64,000 bases of DNA from Alteribacillus sp041949975. GTDB lineage: Bacteria; Bacillota; Bacilli; Bacillales; Marinococcaceae. Of this stretch, positions 58,654-64,000 are shown one piece after another (the first letter of the stretch is position 1; each line of letters opens with the position of its first letter). The DNA lies in the NCBI RefSeq assembly GCF_041949975.1, contig NZ_JBHFQG010000020.1:9880-73879 (forward strand), read 5' to 3'. The notes below the pieces were generated by a model. The model was not told the DNA's origin and searched no databases. It was given only the letters and a program-made list of their open reading frames with translations. Position numbers and translations under genes: made by a program.

Positions 58654-59758
58654 TGGACAAACTATTATTCAGCTTTTTGAAGAGTGGTCACCAAAATCTT
58701 TAGCAGTGGAAGGCGATAAAGTCGGTTTAATGATTGGAACCTTAAATAAGCCGGTGCACAAAGTAATGATTGCTTTGGATGTTTTAGAAGAAGTTGTGGA
58801 TGAAGCAGTTGAAAAACAAGTAGACATGATTATCGCGCACCATCCATTAATTTTTAAACCGTTAAAAACAATCGATACATCAAAAGGTCAAGGTCCTATC
58901 ATTGAAAAATGCATCAAGCATAACATAACTGTTTACGCAGCTCACACAAATTTAGATATAGCAAAGGGCGGCGTAAATGATATGATGGCTGAAGCACTAA
59001 AACTTCAAGATACAAAAGTACTCGTTCCGACTCAAGAAGTTGCTTTGAAAAAGCTTGTAGCTTTTACTCCGGAAAGCCATGTGGAAGATGTCAGACAGGC
59101 CTTAGGTGATGCAGGAGCAGGCTTTATAGGAGGATACAGCCATTGTACATTTTCGGCAGAAGGAACAGGTACTTTTATTCCTGGTGAAGATACGAATCCA
59201 TACTTAGGAAAAAGAGGGGAAATGGAATTTGCCTCAGAGAAAAGAATCGAAACGGTTGTTCCTGAGAATATTTTAAAAAATGTAATTCAGGCTTTAGAAA
59301 AAGCTCATCCGTATGAGGAACCGGCCTACGATATTTATCCACTTGATTTAGAAGGGGAGGTTCTTGGTCTAGGACGGGTAGGTAAGCTAGAAAAACCTGT
59401 TTCTTTTGAAACTTTTGCAGAACAAGTGAAAACAGCTTTTAATGTAAACTCTGTCCGAGCAGTTGGATCTCTTTCTGATACTATAGAAAAGGTAGCTCTT
59501 CTAGGGGGGGACGGAAACAAGTATTGGTCTTATGCTAAACGTCAAGGTGCAGACGTTTACCTTACTGGTGATCTTTACTACCATGTAGCTCATGATGCTC
59601 AAATGGAAGGTTTAAACTTGATAGATCCAGGCCACAATGTCGAGAAAATCATGAAACAGGGCGTAAAGGAAAAAATGGAAAAATTATTAGATTCTAAAAA
59701 ATATAACACGACTTTTATTGCTTCTAACGTATCGACGGATCCATTTACTTTTTTATAG
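58640..59758 (+). CDS. yqfO: Nif3-like dinuclear metal-centre protein (YqfO)
   Basis: 372 residues. The N-terminal half has IIAHHPLIFKPLKTIDTS and AHTNLDIAKGGVND, and the C-terminal half has GDLYYHVAHDAQMEGLNLIDPGHNVEK; together these are the di-metal ligands. A central PII-like insertion domain (LVAFTPESHVEDVRQALGDAGAGFIGGYSHCTF) is present, as in the Bacillus YqfO type. Related to GTP cyclohydrolase type 1 in name only; the substrate is unknown. AGAGGAGG precedes the ATG. Confidence 0.94.
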   Translation: MKPANGQTIIQLFEEWSPKSLAVEGDKVGLMIGTLNKPVHKVMIALDVLEEVVDEAVEKQVDMIIAHHPLIFKPLKTIDTSKGQGPIIEKCIKHNITVYAAHTNLDIAKGGVNDMMAEALKLQDTKVLVPTQEVALKKLVAFTPESHVEDVRQALGDAGAGFIGGYSHCTFSAEGTGTFIPGEDTNPYLGKRGEMEFASEKRIETVVPENILKNVIQALEKAHPYEEPAYDIYPLDLEGEVLGLGRVGKLEKPVSFETFAEQVKTAFNVNSVRAVGSLSDTIEKVALLGGDGNKYWSYAKRQGADVYLTGDLYYHVAHDAQMEGLNLIDPGHNVEKIMKQGVKEKMEKLLDSKKYNTTFIASNVSTDPFTFL

Positions 59759-59801
59759 ACACTTAAAAAGGATAAGGCAACTAGCTGCCTTACCACAAAA
59801 A

Positions 59802-59836
59802 AGAGCCTTTCCTTGCATTGGAAAGGCTCCACTTTA
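59802..59836. terminator. bidirectional terminator between yqfO and ispH
   Basis: AGAGCCTTTCC / GGAAAGGCTC with a 7-base loop; A-rich on the left and T-rich on the right, suiting the convergent genes. A second small hairpin (AAGGCA/TGCCTT) lies just before it. Confidence 0.85.
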
Positions 59837-59848
59837 ATTAATAAACAC

Positions 59849-60793
59849 CTATTTTTTTGTTTTCACTTTAGGAAGAATTTTCCCGCTTTCAACCTTTTTC
59901 TCTATTTTCCATGTTGAAGGGTCGTTTTCGTCGTATTGCTGTAAAAACTGAATAACTTCTTTTGTTATTGGAGTCGGTGTTGATGCACCAGCAGTAACTG
60001 CAATTTTATCAATTCCCTGCAGCCACTCCAAATTTAATTCACTGATATCTGCAATGCGATAAGCCGGGGTTCCCGCAATGTTTTCCGATACTTGTGCAAG
60101 CCGGTTAGAGTTGTTACTTTTTGGATCTCCAACAACAAGCATTAAGTCAGCATCTTTGGCTTGTTCTGCTACAGCTTCCTGTCTAACCTGAGTCGCCATG
60201 CAAATTTCATTATGAATTTCAGCATTAGGATACCGCTTTAAAGCTTCACTCATAATGTCGGAAACATCCCACTGACTCATCGTTGTTTGATTAGTTATAA
60301 TAATCTTTTCCGTATCAATATTAAGCTCTTTCACGTCATCAATAGATTCAACAAGATGGACGATATCTGGAGCAACTCCTATAGCACCTTCAGGCTCCGG
60401 ATGTCCTTTTTTGCCAATATAGATAACGTGATAACCGTCTTCTTTTTTTTCGCGGATCAGATCATGCGTGCGAGTAACGTCAGGACAGGTAGCATCGACA
60501 GTAGTTAATCCTTTTTCTTTTGCAAGCTTTTTAACTTCAGGAGAAACTCCGTGTGCTGTAAATATAACAGTACCTTTCTCCACTTCCTTTAATATTTCCA
60601 AGCGATTAGGCCCGTCCAAAGAAATAATACCTTCATCTTCAAATGCATCTGTCACATGTTTATTATGAACAATCATTCCCAAAATATAAATAGGGCGGGG
60701 CAAATCTAGATTGCTTGCTGCCTGTTTTGCCAGTACCATTGCATCTACTACTCCGTAACAATAGCCCCTTGGGGAAATCTTAATAACTTCCAT
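59849..60793 (-). CDS. ispH: 4-hydroxy-3-methylbut-2-enyl diphosphate reductase
   Basis: 314 residues. The three iron-sulfur cysteines are in SPRGYCYGVVDAM, VDATCPDVTRTHD and EICMATQVRQEAV. The motifs HNKHVTD and TAHGVSPEV, and the catalytic TNQTTMSQWD, are also seen. It makes IPP and DMAPP in the non-mevalonate pathway. ATG at 60793 has GAGGAGG 5 bases upstream. On the minus strand, as yqfP in B. subtilis. Confidence 0.97.
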   Translation of the reverse strand: MEVIKISPRGYCYGVVDAMVLAKQAASNLDLPRPIYILGMIVHNKHVTDAFEDEGIISLDGPNRLEILKEVEKGTVIFTAHGVSPEVKKLAKEKGLTTVDATCPDVTRTHDLIREKKEDGYHVIYIGKKGHPEPEGAIGVAPDIVHLVESIDDVKELNIDTEKIIITNQTTMSQWDVSDIMSEALKRYPNAEIHNEICMATQVRQEAVAEQAKDADLMLVVGDPKSNNSNRLAQVSENIAGTPAYRIADISELNLEWLQGIDKIAVTAGASTPTPITKEVIQFLQQYDENDPSTWKIEKKVESGKILPKVKTKK

Positions 60794-60934
60794 AACAGCC
60801 TCCTCTGAAACTGATTCCATTTATCAATTGCGGCATTTCTATAAGGGTTTGGTTTGAAATGCTAGGATCATTATACTATTTGTAATAGTAATTGTAAAAG
60901 AAGGCACTGTCAGAATTATATTTTATTCCCTAAC

Positions 60935-61381
60935 CTAAATATACAGTTTCGGTGGAGGAGTTTCAGAAAAATATGCATTATCTGTATCGTTAGCATCATC
61001 TATTTGCAGATTATTTGAATCTGCAGAGTCGTTAAAGGAATCGGTTGACTGCTCTTCTGATGTGGTGCTGTTAGAAGCATCAGAAGACGGGGGGGAAGAC
61101 GAAAGCATACTCCAAAGAGCAGGCAGCTGTTTAACTAACGGATAATACTGACGAATCATAGGAGTAACTGTTTGAGCGACACCAATCATCTTCTGGATAG
61201 ACGGCAATAAGGTTGTAAGACCTCCAGACTGAGCTGCAGTGGACGGAAAAATAGATGGAGCAGCCATGCCAGGATTGATACCAGCAGGTAGGAACCTGCT
61301 CATCGCTTGTGCTGGAATAGACTGTGGCGGCACTGAAGGCATTCCCATATAAGGAGGGTGGGGTGGAAACAATTTACTCAT
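60935..61381 (-). CDS. yqfQ: YqfQ family protein (VrrA-like)
   Basis: 148 residues. A Pro/Met-rich N-terminus (FPPHPPYMGMPSVPPQSIPAQAM), a middle conserved helix (LLPSIQKMIGVAQTVTPMIRQYYPLVKQLPALWSML) and a Ser/Asp/Asn-rich tail. The middle helix and the ispH neighbour identify YqfQ, related to B. anthracis VrrA. In some spore-formers these are coat-associated. ATG follows AAAGGAAAG. Confidence 0.85.
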   Translation of the reverse strand: MSKLFPPHPPYMGMPSVPPQSIPAQAMSRFLPAGINPGMAAPSIFPSTAAQSGGLTTLLPSIQKMIGVAQTVTPMIRQYYPLVKQLPALWSMLSSSPPSSDASNSTTSEEQSTDSFNDSADSNNLQIDDANDTDNAYFSETPPPKLYI

Positions 61382-61611
61382 CCTTTCCTTTAAAACATTA
61401 ATTTCGTATTGAAAAATAAATTTGGTGGTTCAATTGATTATGATTGTGTTTTTGCGTAGTTTTTTCATAACACTGCGTTAAGCAAAGTAACCTGATAGCT
61501 GTGTTTTGAGCAGGTTTATGATAAAATATGATAGCATCTGACTAGATGTGCAGATTAAACAATAAGCTGTTTTTTTAAGACATCATTTTTGAGATGGAAG
61601 GCGGTGTAAAA

Positions 61612-62913
61612 ATGAGTGCATTTCAGCGATTTGACTTGCCTCCATTTTTAATAAAATCACTCCAAGAACAAAACATTGAAAAACCAATGGAAATACAAGA
61701 ACGGCTGCTGCCAGCAATCATTAACGGCCGTGATGTCATTGGACAATCACAGACAGGTTCAGGCAAAACACTTGCCTTTTTGCTTCCCATAGTAACTAGA
61801 ATAAGACCAGAACATGAACATATCCAGGCAGTAATTACAGCTCCTACTAGAGAACTTGCTGGTCAGATTTACAATGAGCTGCAAAAATTACTGAAATATG
61901 CTCCCGATGCAAACATTACCGCAAAGCGGCTGACAGGCGGTACGGATCGTCAGCGTACGATGGAAAAACTCCAATACCAGCCTCATATTGTGGTGGCTAC
62001 GCCTGGCCGATTAAAAGATATGACCACCAGCCAGGTGATTGATGTCCATCGAACAGAGATGTTTGTTGTGGATGAAGCAGATCAAATGCTCGACATGGGT
62101 TTTATTGAAGAAATTGATCCGGTAGCATCTCTTATGCCGGAGAATCTGCAAATGATGGTTTTTTCTGCAACAATACCAGAACAATTGCAGCCGTTTTTGA
62201 GAAAATATATGAAAAACCCTCGTCATGTTCAAGTGAAACCCGAGGAAACAGCTCCGTCAAAAATCAAACACCAGTTCATCCCTCTGAAACATAGAGAGCG
62301 TACTGAATTGACAGTTCGTTTAGCTAAAAACCTGCGTCCTTATTTTGCTATTGTTTTTTCGACAACGAAAGAGGATGCTGATCTTGTTTTAGAAGCCATG
62401 TTGGAATCAGGATTAAATGCTGATATTCTCCATGGCGGATTGCCGCCACGCCAAAGAAAGCAAGTCATGCGTAAAGTAAATAATCTCGACATTCAATATC
62501 TAGTAGCTACAGATTTAGCAGCCAGAGGTATGGACATTAAAGGCGTAACGCATGTCATCAATCATTCATTGCCAAAAGAGCTGGAATATTATGTGCACAG
62601 AGTTGGACGTACTGCTCGAGCGGGTGAAACAGGAGAAGCCTATACATTCATTGAAAAAGAAGAATATCCAGCTGTAAAAAAACTTGAAGACAAAGGTATA
62701 AAGGGGCAATTTGTTGATTTCAAAAAAAATGATTTGGTCCCTGTTGATAATCCATTATTAAAAAAAGAAAACTTTAATAAGGAAAGCAATAAAGGTCCGG
62801 CAATTTTCAATCCAAAGCCTAAAAAAATAAAACCTGGGTATAAAAAGAAAGCTCGCTGGAAAGCAGAGCAGCAGCAGAAACGGCAGAATAAGTTAAATAA
62901 AAGAAAAAAATAA
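61612..62913 (+). CDS. cshB: DEAD-box RNA helicase CshB
   Basis: 433 residues. Q motif (FDLPPFLIKSLQEQNIEKPMEIQERLLPAI), Walker A SQTGSGKT, PTRELAGQ, GTDRQRTM, ATPGR, VVDEADQMLDMGF (DEAD), SAT, and HRVGRTARAG, with a strongly basic C-terminus (PKKIKPGYKKKARWKAEQQQKRQNKLNKRKK). It unwinds RNA in cold and ribosome assembly. ATG at 61612 follows AGGCGGTG. Next to nfo and yqfQ as in B. subtilis. Confidence 0.97.
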   Translation: MSAFQRFDLPPFLIKSLQEQNIEKPMEIQERLLPAIINGRDVIGQSQTGSGKTLAFLLPIVTRIRPEHEHIQAVITAPTRELAGQIYNELQKLLKYAPDANITAKRLTGGTDRQRTMEKLQYQPHIVVATPGRLKDMTTSQVIDVHRTEMFVVDEADQMLDMGFIEEIDPVASLMPENLQMMVFSATIPEQLQPFLRKYMKNPRHVQVKPEETAPSKIKHQFIPLKHRERTELTVRLAKNLRPYFAIVFSTTKEDADLVLEAMLESGLNADILHGGLPPRQRKQVMRKVNNLDIQYLVATDLAARGMDIKGVTHVINHSLPKELEYYVHRVGRTARAGETGEAYTFIEKEEYPAVKKLEDKGIKGQFVDFKKNDLVPVDNPLLKKENFNKESNKGPAIFNPKPKKIKPGYKKKARWKAEQQQKRQNKLNKRKK

Positions 62914-62928
62914 TGGGGGAGATGTATT

Positions 62929-63816
62929 ATGTTATTAGGTTCACACGTATCTATGAATGGAAAGAAAATGCTGCTGGGATCGAGTGAGGAAGCTGCTTTT
63001 TACGAAGCAACTGCGATGATGATTTATACTGGTGCTCCGCAAAACACACGCAGAAAACCAATCGATGAGCTGAATATTGAAGCTGGCAAAAAGCATATGA
63101 AAGAAAACGGGATTCAAGAAGTTGTTGTCCACGCACCATACATTATCAATATTGGTAATACTACGAAACCAGAAACATATCAATTAGGAATTGATTTCCT
63201 GCGTTCTGAAATTGACCGGACAGAAGCCATTGGTGCCACTCAAATAGTGCTGCATCCAGGCGCTCATGTTGGAGCGGGAAAAGAGGCTGGACTAAAGAAG
63301 ATTATAGAGGGACTAAATGAAGTCATTGATCCAGAGAAAAATGTACAAATAGCTCTAGAAACAATGGCTGGAAAAGGCTCGGAGTGCGGAAGGACGTTTG
63401 AAGAAATTGCAGAGATAATAGATGGAGTTACTCATAATGATAAGCTTTCTGTATGTTTTGATACGTGTCACACCCATGATGCCGGATATGATATTGCAAG
63501 AGATTTTGACGGAGTTTTAAATACCTTTGATAAAATAATAGGAATAGATCGATTAAAGGTTTTGCATATCAATGACAGTAAAAATGAAAAAGGAGCTGCA
63601 AAGGACCGCCATGAAAATATAGGGTTTGGTTATATAGGTTTTGATGCTCTCAATTACGTTGTTCATCATCCTTCTTTTGAAAATATACCTAAAATACTAG
63701 AAACGCCTTATGTGGGAACGGATAAAAAGAATAAAAAACCTCCGTATAGACATGAAATCAGCATGTTCAAGGAAAGTACGTTTAATGAAAATCTTAAAGA
63801 AGAGCTTATTTCATAA
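62929..63816 (+). CDS. nfo: endonuclease IV
   Basis: 295 residues. Three-zinc apurinic/apyrimidinic endonuclease: GSHVSMNGKKMLLG, VVHAPYIINIGN, LHPGAHVGAGKE, ALETMAGKGSE, VCFDTCHTHDAGYDI, HINDSKNEKGAAKDRHENIGFG and ILETPYVG. It cleaves 5' of abasic sites and protects spores against DNA damage. GGGGAGATG precedes the ATG. A strong terminator follows. Confidence 0.98.
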   Translation: MLLGSHVSMNGKKMLLGSSEEAAFYEATAMMIYTGAPQNTRRKPIDELNIEAGKKHMKENGIQEVVVHAPYIINIGNTTKPETYQLGIDFLRSEIDRTEAIGATQIVLHPGAHVGAGKEAGLKKIIEGLNEVIDPEKNVQIALETMAGKGSECGRTFEEIAEIIDGVTHNDKLSVCFDTCHTHDAGYDIARDFDGVLNTFDKIIGIDRLKVLHINDSKNEKGAAKDRHENIGFGYIGFDALNYVVHHPSFENIPKILETPYVGTDKKNKKPPYRHEISMFKESTFNENLKEELIS

Positions 63817-63828
63817 TTCCTTATTCCT

Positions 63829-63866
63829 AAAACCAGCAGTTTTTCATAGAAAAGCTGCTGGTTTTA
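63829..63866 (+). terminator. nfo terminator
   Basis: AAAACCAGCAG / CTGCTGGTTTT with further pairing of TTTTTC/GAAAAG, leaving an ATA loop: about 17 pairs followed by TTTTA. It lies directly before the group II intron. Confidence 0.9.
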
Positions 63867-64000
63867 GTGTGTTCCCGGCATGTGCATAAACTATAGGGTT
63901 CAAGTCCCGAGCGGCGAAGGTCGTTGTAGCCGTTAGCCAAAGGTAAGGGTGTCCAGGGTGACCTGGAATCTGAAGGAAACTGGAGGCAAACTTCCGCCCC
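63867..64000 (+). mobile_element. group II intron, 5' end only
   Basis: The last 134 bases start with GTGTGTTCCCGGCATG and include CTATAGGGTTCAAGTCCCG, CCGTTAGCC, AAGGGTGTCC, GGTGACCTGGAATCTGAAGG and ACTGGAGGCAAAC. These are typical of domain I of bacterial group II introns (GUGYG start and the GGUGAC...AAUCUGAAGGAA block). GC content is higher than the surroundings. The reverse transcriptase ORF and 3' end would lie beyond the window. Class not assigned. Confidence 0.75.

Noticed and set aside
1..64000. CRISPR arrays, tRNA or rRNA genes, prophage
   Set aside because: No regularly spaced repeats, cloverleaf sequences, rRNA signatures or phage structural genes were seen on reading both strands.

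Overview
The window reads as the chromosome of an aerobic, endospore-forming, low-G+C Bacillaceae bacterium. The gene order from sda through nfo follows the well-known Bacillus yqe-yqf block (sda, yqeGH, aroE, yqeI, nadD, yqeK, rsfS, yqeM, comER, comEA, comEC, holA, rpsT, gpr, spoIIP, lepA, hemW, hrcA-grpE-dnaK-dnaJ, prmA, rsmE, mtaB, rpsU, yqeY, floA, yqfCD, phoH, ybeY, dgkA, cdd, era, recO, glyQS, ccpN, ppsR, dnaG, sigA, cccA, trmK, ispH, cshB, nfo). Sporulation genes (sigK, gpr, spoIIP, yqfC, yqfD, sda) and a complete seven-gene Mrp Na+/H+ antiporter operon suggest a spore-former adapted to salt and/or alkali. Genus cannot be fixed from the sequence alone.

Layout: 1-3.3 kb holds a partial S9 peptidase, a YneR-like protein, an uninterrupted sigK and HU. 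3.4-9.2 kb is mrpABCDEFG on the minus strand. 9.4-10.3 kb has a small exported protein, the checkpoint gene sda and a DnaA-box cluster. 10.3-15.4 kb is a tight yqeG-to-yqeM operon with a clear promoter. 15.4-20.8 kb is the late-competence region (comER, comEA, comEC), in which comEB is missing and a frameshifted O-acetylhomoserine sulfhydrylase-like gene sits in its place. 21-28.9 kb carries holA, rpsT, gpr, spoIIP, lepA and hemW. 28.9-34 kb is the HrcA/CIRCE heat-shock group. 34-39 kb has a MITE-like repeat, then prmA, rsmE, mtaB, deoC, rpsU and yqeY. 39-46.9 kb starts with a sigma-W-type promoter and runs from nfeD-floA to era, without pgpH. 47-52.9 kb is yqzL, recO, a glycine T-box with glyQS, ccpN and ppsR. 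53-56.6 kb is the yaiI-dnaG-sigA macromolecular synthesis group. 56.7-63.8 kb has cccA, trmK, nif3-like, ispH, yqfQ, cshB and nfo. The window ends inside a group II intron inserted directly after the nfo terminator.

The genes are mostly core: ribosome maturation and translation (yqeH, yqeI, rsfS, era, ybeY, lepA, prmA, rsmE, rpsT, rpsU), replication and repair (holA, dnaG, recO, nfo), chaperones, and spore formation. The less ordinary parts lie between genes: two candidate small or structured RNAs (about 1.29-1.39 kb and 21.05-21.22 kb), a family of GGGGyTGTCyCAA hairpins plus one longer MITE-like relative, a Fur-like box just past a sigma-W promoter, and a palindrome inside the dnaJ promoter. 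Two genes carry apparent single-base frameshifts at short homopolymers, and one conserved gene (yaiI) has no ordinary start codon. These three could be real or could be base-calling errors. No tRNA, rRNA, CRISPR array or prophage is seen.
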